From: Oscillatoria sp. SIO1A7
GTDB lineage: Bacteria > Cyanobacteriota > Cyanobacteriia > Cyanobacteriales > Laspinemataceae
Direction of reading: 5' to 3'
Assembly: GCA_010672965.1 (NCBI GenBank)
Contig: JAAHFN010000030.1
Location: 43,789-107,788, forward strand
Length of the DNA: 64,000 nucleotides
A program made the translations under genes and the position numbers. Numbering within the stretch: the stretch's first letter is position 1; each line of letters starts with the position of its first letter. The notes under the pieces were generated by a model. The model ran no database searches. It saw only the letters and a program-made list of their open reading frames with translations, and was not told where the DNA came from. Below are positions 54,790 to 62,477 of this stretch, piece after piece.

Positions 54790-55020
54790 AAGCAAACTTT
54801 CGCAGGGAGGTATTTTTCAGTCAAAAAACACCCTTAAAAACCCTGGTTGCTAGAGGGGTATAGCCCTTGGACTTCGGGGATTTAGGGTAAGAAGTCCTTT
54901 GCCATACTCTAATAGAAGCGCCGGGGTGGGGAAGATAGCCCACCCCAAGACCCCCGCTGACGAAAGTCTGTAACTGCGGCAGCGGGTGGGTTTCCTTTGG
55001 GGGAAATTCACGGTTAGTTG
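54790..55020 (+). ncRNA. Candidate structured RNA, possibly a solitary mobile-element (HEARO/omega-type) RNA
   Basis: A GC-rich island without coding potential contains several perfect stems on one strand: GGACTTC/GAAGTCC (54869-54875 with 54891-54897), GGGGTGGG/CCCACCCC (54923-54930 with 54939-54946) and CCCGCTG/CAGCGGG (54953-54959 with 54980-54986). A long-range pairing ACTTTCG/CGAAAGT (54796-54802 with 54961-54967) falls inside the loop of the last stem, which would make a pseudoknot. A TTTCC/GGAAA hairpin closes the region. The overall look, with CTGTAACTGCGGC and GGGAAATTCACGG blocks, reminds me of RNAs linked to cyanobacterial IscB/TnpB elements, but no such ORF is adjacent. The identity is a guess; the structure is visible. 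The strand is inferred from the stems only. Confidence 0.4.
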
Positions 55021-55095
55021 CGATCGCTGGCCTTTAATAAGTCAAAAGTTAAAGGTCAAAAGTCAAAGGTTAGGGACAAGCGACTGCAAATTTAC

Positions 55096-55184
55096 AGGAC
55101 TTACGCATCGACTCAAGGACTAGGGGCAATCGCGGGGGGATTGCCCCTACAAATACTAGGTATGGACAGGCAAGCGTAAGTCCT
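55096..55184. mobile_element. MITE-like element, family A, copy 7
   Basis: The ends are AGGACTTACGCA and AGCGTAAGTCCT; the inside is AGGGGCAATCGCGGGGGGATTGCCCCT. The last part (ACTAGGTATGGACAGGCAAGCG) is shared with copy 6. Confidence 0.8.
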
Positions 55185-55191
55185 GATTTAG

Positions 55192-55337
55192 TCACCACCG
55201 TTCGGGCGATCGCCCTATGCGCTCAAAGCGCAGGCAACGCCATTCGACAGGCTCAGGACAGGCTAAGTCGTAGGCGTTGGGGCATGACCTGCCCTCCCGG
55301 ACCCAAGAAACGGGTACATTATTAACTTGCAAGTCCC
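55192..55337. mobile_element. Family D-type element, copy 3 (left end diverged)
   Basis: The right end GGTACATTATTAACTTGCAAGTCCCT matches copy 1, and the interior CCACCGTTCGGGCGATCGCCC and GGCGTTGGGGCATGACCTGCCCTCC fits the same family. The AGGGACTTGC left end is not found; a family A element abuts it. Confidence 0.55.
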
Positions 55338-55439
55338 TAGTGCAGCGCGGCAGAAATAATAAGCGAGCGCCCGATCTGGCCTCCCCGCCAGGGTACAAAG
55401 GCATTATTACCTTGAGACATGGAGCGCAGGGGCACTAGG

Positions 55440-56045
55440 TTTGTGGCTCACGCAGGGAGCGTTTCTTCAATGCATGGCTTTTGACTTTGACTTTTGACTT
55501 ATTACCTTGAGACTTTTGACTTTTCCCTCGGACCTCCTTGCCTCTTCATTCTACAATGACTTGCCTTACCAAGAATGCGATCGCTCCTTTGGCCGAGGCT
55601 CGTGCCCCTGCGCGGAATTCAAGGGCACTAGATAACGCGATCGCATTTTAACTTTTGTCCCTTAAGCCTATTGACTGTAAACCTGTTATTGCGACTTCAC
55701 TTATTTTTTGATAGTTCGTCTTTTGTAAAAGGTAGCCCTGTTGGGCGAGAATTTGTGTAGCTGCGCCGGTCGGGCGTTAGGCGGCTCCGCGCAAAATTGA
55801 AATGCTCCCCTAAGGGTTTTCTAAATTGCGTAGGTATTTAACCGGATCTGATATAACTTGCAAGTTCCTAATATAAGCTGCTCTATTTTTAACTTCGCGA
55901 GTTCGCAATACAAATGTCTGGGCAATTCGCCAACTTAACAATAGAGCAGTATCGACAAAAACAGAACAGCCAGTGTGGGTTATTTTGGGTAGATGACCTC
56001 AGTGAGTTTTAGTGGGCTTTAGGGGGCTTTAGGGGGCGATCGCGG
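55440..56045. other. Gene-free spacer before the NACHT gene
   Basis: It contains TTTTGACTT heptamer repeats (about 55478-55530), the dispersed GTGTAGCTGCGCC/AATTGAAATGCTCCC repeat (about 55752-55815), a lone family B right end (CGGATCTGATAT, 55843-55854) next to a family D end (ACTTGCAAGTTCCTA), and a GGGGGCTTTAG repeat at 56010-56035. No gene is seen. Confidence 0.6.
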
Positions 56046-59000
56046 CTAATCCACTATTACCCCTGGTTGTTCTGGTGGCAGTTTCACCAGATTCATTTCT
56101 CCGCGTACCCATCGCCATACAAAAGCTTGTTGTTCTGAGTTAAAGCCGCAGTCGTCTAACTCTGCTTGCGCTTTATCCATTGCTTCTGGAGCAAAGCGAG
56201 CGACAAACGTCCAGCGGATAAAATCGAAAAATGCGATTTTGCTTTCTGCTATGCACTTAACTGCTTCATCAAGAGCTTTTCCCGTGTCGGTTGCTTCCAA
56301 GATGATAGCAAACAATATAAACGCTCCAAAAATGGCCTCCCAGTTTGATTTGAACATTTCTTCAATGTTATCATTGTTGCGATTGACCCTTGCTTCCAGC
56401 ATGCCTTGCAAGTAAGATACATATTGTATCCTCATCAAAAAGGGGAAATTAAAGCAAAGGGACAAATTACCAATTTCTTCTAGTTCAAGCAAAATATTAT
56501 TCTCTCCTTCTAAATAAAAAGACCAATCTATCAACTCTACAATTAAGTAAAGAATATATTCAACGAAATTAGGTATAAATTGATCGAATACCGACCATTG
56601 TACTTCGATAAAGAGCGCTTCAAATCCATGCCATTTTATTAAGTTTGAGATAGGAATAATATTCAAATAATAAGTGTAAACGCATATTTTTACATAATTG
56701 GTGCATAAAATATCTATCTGAGATGAATAGCTATCAAAGATATCTTTATAAATATCTTCCCAAGAATTGTCAATCAAACCAAAGCAAATGAGTAACTCAA
56801 GAGCAACCAAGCCTTCGTCTTGGCTAGCATTAATCTTTGCTTCAAAGTGTCTTTTGGCGGCATATTTAATATTTTTTTTATTTTCATGCGCTGCCTCACA
56901 AAGGATAAAAATAATTTCTTCTGACTCGGAAAAACTATAAATTGTGCCACCAGAATATATCAATTCATAATTTTCATAAAATTCATCATTTTCATTAATT
57001 TCCTTAAGTTCAATAGCTAAGCATAAATCGACGCAGGCTGTGACTATCTCCCGCGTCACTTTTGGGCTGGGAACTATAAACCTCAGACATCGGGCAGCGA
57101 AATGCAGCAAATTCCAGCCTTCCTCTCCTCCAACCTGACGAGCTTTCTCAAGTAAGATAGCTAGTAATTCATCTGCTGCCTCGTCGGTATCCCGATTTTT
57201 CTTTTGTATCGCGAGCTGAGCGACAACATCCCATTCTTGCTTGGCAATCCTGGGCAGCAGAACCTCAGCCAATTGCTCGGGACTGCGGGAAGTTCGCACC
57301 AAATGGGTGGCAGTGAAATATTCCATAAAGGTATTGTGAACGAACTGATAAAGATTGGTGCCATTTTCGGTTGTCCCCATATCGGTAAAAACCCAAGCTC
57401 GTCCCCGGCAAAAACGAACAAATTCGTTCGCAGCCAGTTCGGCATCGTCCGGGTCTTCAATGCGGCGCGGAACTAGATATTCTATGGTTTTTGCAACGAG
57501 TTTCCGTTCCTTTACCCCTTCCTGCAGTTTTTTATTGGTATAAATCCAGTGAGCCAAGTACATAATCGCTGCTTCAATCCACGATTCAATGTTCTTAATC
57601 GCTTCTGGCAGAGCGATGCCCTTGCTTTTGTCCCAACGGTCGAATAGCATCTCAGTGCATTTTTCATAGATATAATAGCGACTCTTGGGGATATAGCCCG
57701 CTGCCTTGTACAGGTTACACATCAGTCCCAGCATCAGGGCATTTGAGCGCAGGTCTCGTACAGTTCTGCTCTCATCAAGAAAAGCGTCAATTTTTTGCTG
57801 CCGTTCCTCAGGGGACAAATCCCGATCTAGCGCAAACCTCTTTTCCACATACTCCTTTACCTGGTCGTCGTTGAAATCTGCTAGGTGAAAGGTTTCAAAT
57901 AGCTCTTCGTCTAGGGGCGCTTTCTTGTAGCCGACTTTGCGGGAGGTTACCAGGACGGGAACCGATGGATAGAGATTGCAGAAAGACTCGACATCGCCGG
58001 TAATTTCTCGTCGATCGCTCGTATCCGTCAGCTCGTCCAAGCCATCAAAGATAACTACAGAGCGTCCGTTCAAGAGTAAATATTCAAAGGCTCCCGGCGG
58101 CGACTCCTTCTGATATTTAGACTTGGCCGTTGTCTCCATAAATTCCCGAATCGAGCAATCGCGCTCTTTTTTCTTGCCGGCGTATAGGCGCAAGACGACC
58201 AAGATAGGCGTAACTTGTCTGCCCAACCAAAGTCGCTCCGGGTCTTGCTTGGCCAAGTCATAGCAGAGTTTTTCCGTTAAAGTTGATTTGCCGATGCCTG
58301 GGTCTCCCAGGACTACAGCGCGATAAGCAGATTGAGAAAACTCGTCTATTGTTAGTTTTTGGAGACGTTCCTCTCTGCCCCTGGGTATCCTGGCAAAGTC
58401 CGGCTCGACATATAGATCGTCAATCGGGAATTGCTTGGCAACTTCAATGTCAGGAGGAGTAATCGATTTGTGGCGATTGGACACCTGCTGGCGATATACT
58501 TGCTCAAATTTCAGAATTTCCTGGACATCTGCCCTTCGCAGCCCTATCAGAAATTCTACATTTTTCCGCATTGCCTGCAGTTCGTCTAAAAGTATGCGGT
58601 AACGAAAGTTTGACTTGGCTTCGTGAGCCGAGAGCCTGCCGCGATCTATTTCCGATCGCAAGACCTCGTCGCAGCCCGTCAGCAGAATCTTGAATATGGC
58701 CGGTGCCGAGTCCTCCAGCTCGTCTTCTGGGATATTAGTATAGAGAGAGAACGCCGTCAGAAATTCCTTTTCGATTTCGTCCAAGTCCTTTTCGCGACTT
58801 GATAGAATACTGGCCGAATAAATCTGCCGCACAATGGCCTCGGCCTCCGGGGAGGTCAAAAACAGGGAAATTTGGTGTATTTTTGCTTCTCCCATCGGCT
58901 CGATAGTTTCGGCTACTTCCTCGATCGCCTTCTTCAGCACTGGCTCTAGAGCTGTTTCGTTTAGCTTCCGCTTTTCCAGAATTTCCTCGCCAACAATCTT

Positions 59001-59096
59001 CCTGTATGTCCAGCCTGAAGCAGTATGAATTGTGGTTATACCCTTGACGATTGTGGTAGCGATTGAAATCGCGCTCAATATTTGCATAGGATCCAT
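56046..59096 (-). CDS. NACHT-domain STAND NTPase (bacterial NLR-like)
   Basis: About 1016 residues from the ATG at 59094-59096, which has AAGGTG nine bases upstream; a GTG at 59108 is the longer alternative. The numbers here count from that GTG. Residues 1-230 are an N-terminal, mostly helical region (hydrophobic at about 8-30, then charged helices) of no recognised family, the place of the effector in such proteins. The NACHT domain has Walker A GDPGIGKST (268-276), Walker B VVIFDGLDEL (351-360) and a sensor-like VPVLVTSRKVG. A winged-helix-like region with FVHNTFMEYFTATHL follows. The C-terminal 350 residues are helical without clear repeats and act presumably as the sensor. Bacterial NACHT proteins include antiphage defence proteins; that role is inference. 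The C-terminal third (56.45-57.0 kb) is notably AT-rich compared with the N-terminal part. Confidence 0.88.
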   Translation of the reverse strand: MDPMQILSAISIATTIVKGITTIHTASGWTYRKIVGEEILEKRKLNETALEPVLKKAIEEVAETIEPMGEAKIHQISLFLTSPEAEAIVRQIYSASILSSREKDLDEIEKEFLTAFSLYTNIPEDELEDSAPAIFKILLTGCDEVLRSEIDRGRLSAHEAKSNFRYRILLDELQAMRKNVEFLIGLRRADVQEILKFEQVYRQQVSNRHKSITPPDIEVAKQFPIDDLYVEPDFARIPRGREERLQKLTIDEFSQSAYRAVVLGDPGIGKSTLTEKLCYDLAKQDPERLWLGRQVTPILVVLRLYAGKKKERDCSIREFMETTAKSKYQKESPPGAFEYLLLNGRSVVIFDGLDELTDTSDRREITGDVESFCNLYPSVPVLVTSRKVGYKKAPLDEELFETFHLADFNDDQVKEYVEKRFALDRDLSPEERQQKIDAFLDESRTVRDLRSNALMLGLMCNLYKAAGYIPKSRYYIYEKCTEMLFDRWDKSKGIALPEAIKNIESWIEAAIMYLAHWIYTNKKLQEGVKERKLVAKTIEYLVPRRIEDPDDAELAANEFVRFCRGRAWVFTDMGTTENGTNLYQFVHNTFMEYFTATHLVRTSRSPEQLAEVLLPRIAKQEWDVVAQLAIQKKNRDTDEAADELLAILLEKARQVGGEEGWNLLHFAARCLRFIVPSPKVTREIVTACVDLCLAIELKEINENDEFYENYELIYSGGTIYSFSESEEIIFILCEAAHENKKNIKYAAKRHFEAKINASQDEGLVALELLICFGLIDNSWEDIYKDIFDSYSSQIDILCTNYVKICVYTYYLNIIPISNLIKWHGFEALFIEVQWSVFDQFIPNFVEYILYLIVELIDWSFYLEGENNILLELEEIGNLSLCFNFPFLMRIQYVSYLQGMLEARVNRNNDNIEEMFKSNWEAIFGAFILFAIILEATDTGKALDEAVKCIAESKIAFFDFIRWTFVARFAPEAMDKAQAELDDCGFNSEQQAFVWRWVRGEMNLVKLPPEQPGVIVD

Positions 59097-59236
59097 AGTT
59101 ATTTGCACCTTGCTTTTTATGCGTTTATTTTAGCGGGGCTGGAGCAAATTCCGCTAGATCCTATTCCCTCCGGGCAGGCTTTCACCTACGACCCTATGCC
59201 CTTCGACCCTTCCACAGGCTCAGGGCGAACGAGGGA

Positions 59237-59465
59237 GCGGAAATTCCTGCCCTATGCCCTCCGGGCAGGCTACGCCTACGACTCCGCTCAGGGCGAACGG
59301 GCGAACGGGGGAGCGGAAATTCCTGCCCTATGCCCTCCGGGCAGGCTACGCCTACGACTCCGCTCAGGGCGAACGGGGGAGCGGAAATTCCTGCCCTATG
59401 CCCTCCGGGCAGGCTACGCCTACGACTCCGCTCAGGGCGAACGGGGGAGCGGAGATTCCTGCCCT
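59237..59465. repeat. 68-bp tandem repeat array, about four units
   Basis: Units start GCGGAAATTCCTGCCC at 59237, 59313, 59381 and 59449 (first spacing 76, then 68 and 68; the first unit has an extra GGGCGAAC). Each contains GGGCAGGCTACGCCTACGACTCCGCTCAGG. It is not a CRISPR, since there are no unique spacers. Confidence 0.9.
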
Positions 59466-59483
59466 TCGACCTGTAATGCAATA

Positions 59484-59571
59484 AGACTTACGCGCCGAGA
59501 CAATTTGTAGGGGCAGTGCCCCCGTGCCTGCCCCGATCTGGCATCAAATATAGAGGTAATGCGTAAGTTCT
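59484..59571. mobile_element. MITE-like element, family A, copy 8
   Basis: The ends are AGACTTACGCG and TGCGTAAGTTCT; the inside is GTAGGGGCAGTGCCCCCGTGCCTGCCCC. It abuts the tandem array. Confidence 0.75.
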
Positions 59572-59714
59572 AATGTAAAACAAAAATATATTTGTTAGCG
59601 ACGTTGCTGGCGTACAATGCCAGCTATGGGGAATATCCCTTTTGCGATAGGGGGTCCTGTTATTGCCCATTGTCAATTGTCAATTATTGGCTGTTTTTGC
59701 CTGCGAGGTTAGCC

Positions 59715-60047
59715 ATGCTAGACAAAATCATAAATACTGCTGTCGAACGAATGACCAGAGAGGCGGAAATCTCAACTTCTCTTTCTCAAACGGCCGCGAT
59801 CGCAATCCGAATTTTGTCCGACGTTCCCGGTATGACCCAGGCATCTAGTCGCGACTTTGCCTCCGCCAGACCTGTTTTTACTTTGAAAGATGGGACGATT
59901 GTTAGAACCTGGAAAAACCCGGTAGGAGTTGACCATATATTTTTGGCCGATGCTTATGGCCGCATGGTTTTCGCAGGCTATGTCGGGTGGATTGATTCCG
60001 AGGATCTAAAAGAAGCCATTAAGCGAATCAAAAGAGAACTTGTCTAA
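59715..60047 (+). CDS. Small protein of unknown function
   Basis: About 110 residues from the ATG at 59715 (MLDKIINTAVERMTREAEISTSLSQTAAIAIRILSDVPGM); upstream in-frame codons are repeat-derived. The N-terminal half is helical. The C-terminal half looks like a small beta domain ending in a helix (VFTLKDGTIVRTWKNPVGVDHIFLADAYGRMVFAGYVGWIDSEDLKEAIKRIKREL), somewhat reminiscent of roadblock/PAS-like or immunity-protein folds. I do not recognise the family. It lies in the accessory block between the NACHT gene and the GUN4-kinase gene. Confidence 0.65.
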   Translation: MLDKIINTAVERMTREAEISTSLSQTAAIAIRILSDVPGMTQASSRDFASARPVFTLKDGTIVRTWKNPVGVDHIFLADAYGRMVFAGYVGWIDSEDLKEAIKRIKRELV

Positions 60048-60128
60048 GAAGCGATAAGTACGATCTTTCCTACGGCTTCGACTCCGCTCAGCCCAAACGG
60101 TCAAGGAACAATCTTGGACTTGCAAGTG

Positions 60129-60271
60129 ATATCAAATCCGCGCTATTCGCCCCAAAAAAGATTTCTGCGTAGGACGGGCGTCCCGCCTGTCCCAAAGAGC
60201 CAAAGCGGACAGGCGGGACGCCCGTCCTACGGGAGATTACAATTTCTTTTGTGGGTAACTAGGTTTGATAT
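60129..60271. mobile_element. MITE-like element, family B, copy 4
   Basis: The left end is ATATCAAATCCG; the right end is diverged (AGGTTTGATAT). The interior is a different palindrome, TAGGACGGGCGTCCCGCCTG and its complement, which is also the unit of the 62.2-kb array. Family B ends can thus carry different cores. Confidence 0.75.
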
Positions 60272-60305
60272 TAATAAGGCACAATAATAAGAAAAAACAT
60301 TCATC

Positions 60306-62132
60306 ATGGCACTCGAAATCAGCCAATGCCTCAATCCCGATTGCCTATATAAGAATCAGCCGCAAACCAAATTCTGTCAGCGGTGCGGTTCTAAGTTACT
60401 ATTGGCCGATCGCTATCGGGCAATCGGCTTGCTCGGTCAGGGCGGGTTCGGCCGTACTTGGAAAGCGATCGACTTGCACCGCCTGGATACCCCCTGCGTT
60501 ATAAAACAATTTCTGCCCCTGCAGCAAGGCAAAGCGGCGATAGAAAAAGCAACGCAACTTTTCCGACAGGAGGCGATGCGCTTGCGCGACTTGGGCAAGC
60601 ATTCCCAAATCCCCGACTTGCTGGCTTTTGTGGATCAAGAGGGAAAACTCTATCTGGTGCAGGAGTTTATTGAGGGAAAAACCTTGCGGCAGGAGATGGG
60701 GCAGAGCAGCCGGTTTAGCGAGGAAAAAGTAAGAGATATTTTGGCCGATTTGCTGCCGGTGTTGGATTTTATCCACCAGCACCAAGTCATTCACCGGGAT
60801 ATTAAACCGGATAATATAATGCGATCGCCCTCCGGCTCTCTAGTTTTGATTGATTTTGGCGTATCCAAGCAGACCAGCGCCAGCGTTCTTTCTCAAGTGG
60901 GCACGGTTACGGGTACTCCGGGCTACGCTCCTATGGAACAAACTCGGGGAATTGTCTATCCCTCCAGCGACTTATATAGTTTGGGCGTAACCTGCATTCG
61001 CTTGCTGACCGGATGCCTGCCAACAGAAAAAAATGGCTCGGTGGCAGACGAGCTATTCGATTCTAGAAAATTGCGCTGGGTCTGGCGCGAGCAATTGCAA
61101 AGCCAGGGTCAGAGGATTAGCCAAGTTTTGGATAGCGTTCTCGACAAGCTGCTGCAAGATTTGCCGGAAGCTCGCTACCAAACTGCGGCGGAAGTCGTGG
61201 CAGAACTAGAAGGCCAGAGGCAAACACAGAAGCGCGGTTCGCCAAAAGGATCGGAGAAAACTGCCAGAGAAGAGAAGCTGCTCGCTGTCGCCAAAAAGTT
61301 GCAGGGCAATCTCAAGGAAAAGGAGAAAGCGATCGCCGAGCTGAAAAAAAGGCTAAGAATACGGGAGCTACAGCTTCGGGATTTGCAAGGTTGCTTCAAG
61401 CAAAAAGAATCCGATTTAGAAGCAGAAAAAAGCCGGCAGCAGGATCTAGAAAATCGGATAAAGGCAGAAAAAAGCCAGCGGCAGGATTTGGAAAAGCATA
61501 TCGTTTCCCTGGAGGAAGAAATTGAAAGGCTAAAAGAGGAAGTCCGAGCCCTCGACAAGCAACGAATAACGGATAGAAGAATTTTTCCCGGCTCCATAGA
61601 AAGCTCTCGGGGCATCGACTACAGTCGCTTGCTCCGGCTGTTGGCCGATGGAGAATGGAAGGAGGCCGATACGGAAACGGCGAGGCTAATGCTGGCGGTC
61701 ATGGGAAAGCAGGGCTGGTGGCAAGTCAAAAACAAAGATGTAAAGCATTTTGCTTGCAAGGATTTAAGCACTATAGATCGCCTCTGGTCGTTCTATTCTG
61801 ACGGGGGCTTCGGCTTGTTGCTTCAGAAAGAAATTTACGAGAGTTTGGGCAGCTCGGGCAGATCCAATAAGTACGACAAAAAAATATGGGAAGCTTTCGG
61901 CGATCGCGTCGGCTGGAGAGACAAAGGCGATTGGCTGTATTACGAAAATCTTACTTTTTCGATAGAAGCTCCCAAAGGACATTTGCCATCCACCGTCCTT
62001 TACGGCGCGACTATCGAAAAGCCGCCAGAACCCTTTGCCCGTCTGGTGGAAGCTTTTACGGTGCGGGGACTGACGAGCGTCGGTTGGCCTATGGCTCGGC
62101 TTTTCGATCGCGTCAAAGATTGCGGTTTTTAA
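60306..62132 (+). CDS. Zinc ribbon-Ser/Thr kinase-coiled coil-GUN4 domain protein
   Basis: A 608-residue fusion. A four-cysteine ribbon begins it (CLNPDCLYKNQPQTKFCQRCG, residues 8-28). The Hanks-type kinase domain (about 37-300) has GLLGQGGFGRTWKAI, VIKQF with K67, HRDIKPDN (D165), LIDFGVSK and GTPGYAPMEQ, so it is predicted to be active. A coiled coil follows (about 320-425, E/K/R/Q heptads with ADEKSRQQDLENRIK-like repeats). The C-terminal GUN4 domain is at about 450-595 (KQGWWQVKNKDVKHFACKDLSTIDRLWSFYSDGGFGLLLQKEIY ... GWRDKGDWLYYENLTFSIEAPKGHLPS). GUN4 domains bind porphyrins, and kinase-GUN4 fusions occur in cyanobacteria, possibly sensing tetrapyrroles. The substrate of the kinase is unknown. 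Confidence 0.9.
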   Translation: MALEISQCLNPDCLYKNQPQTKFCQRCGSKLLLADRYRAIGLLGQGGFGRTWKAIDLHRLDTPCVIKQFLPLQQGKAAIEKATQLFRQEAMRLRDLGKHSQIPDLLAFVDQEGKLYLVQEFIEGKTLRQEMGQSSRFSEEKVRDILADLLPVLDFIHQHQVIHRDIKPDNIMRSPSGSLVLIDFGVSKQTSASVLSQVGTVTGTPGYAPMEQTRGIVYPSSDLYSLGVTCIRLLTGCLPTEKNGSVADELFDSRKLRWVWREQLQSQGQRISQVLDSVLDKLLQDLPEARYQTAAEVVAELEGQRQTQKRGSPKGSEKTAREEKLLAVAKKLQGNLKEKEKAIAELKKRLRIRELQLRDLQGCFKQKESDLEAEKSRQQDLENRIKAEKSQRQDLEKHIVSLEEEIERLKEEVRALDKQRITDRRIFPGSIESSRGIDYSRLLRLLADGEWKEADTETARLMLAVMGKQGWWQVKNKDVKHFACKDLSTIDRLWSFYSDGGFGLLLQKEIYESLGSSGRSNKYDKKIWEAFGDRVGWRDKGDWLYYENLTFSIEAPKGHLPSTVLYGATIEKPPEPFARLVEAFTVRGLTSVGWPMARLFDRVKDCGF

Positions 62133-62187
62133 AGTTTACTTGACGCTAGCAATTTTATATTGAAATCCGCCTAGCCGCCGCGTTATA

Positions 62188-62452
62188 CCCGTAGGACGGG
62201 CGTCCCGCCTGTCCAGAGCCGGGGATAGGGACAGAAAAAAATTGCCACCTCCCGTAGGACAGGCGTCCCGCCTGTCCAGAGCCGGGGATAGGGACAGAAA
62301 AAAATTGCCACCTCCCGTAGGACGGGCGTTCCGCCTGTCCAGAGCCGGGGATAGGGACAGAAAAAAATTGCCACCTCCCGTAGGACAGGCGTCCCGCCTG
62401 TCCAGAGCCGGGGATAGGAACAGGCGGGACGCCCGTCCTACGGGAGGACATT
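62188..62452. repeat. 63-bp tandem repeat array with inverted final unit
   Basis: Units starting CCCGTAGGAC occur at 62188, 62251, 62314 and 62377 (exact 63-bp spacing), each with GGGCGTCCCGCCTGTCCAGAG and a GACAGAAAAAAATTGCC tail. The array ends with the inverse arm CAGGCGGGACGCCCGTCC (about 62421-62443). Single-base variants (GGACGGGCG or GGACAGGCG) alternate between units. Confidence 0.9.
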
Positions 62453-62477
62453 TTTAGGGCGATTAATCCGATCTATA

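Noticed and set aside
54770..54900. Group I intron core suggested by CTGAACAGACTAAG near 54778
   Set aside because: No matching S-type partner (TAGTCC) or other core pairings in the following 250 nt.
59082..59510. 142-codon plus-strand frame and 95-codon minus-strand frame
   Set aside because: They translate the 68-bp tandem array and MITE sequence; no family similarity.
51438..62452. Possible CRISPR arrays at 51.4, 59.2 and 62.2 kb
   Set aside because: The repeats are head-to-tail with no unique spacers, and no cas genes are present.
62155..62457. Frames of 98 and 71 codons with repeated PGSGQAGRLSYG
   Set aside because: Translation of the exact 63-bp non-coding array.
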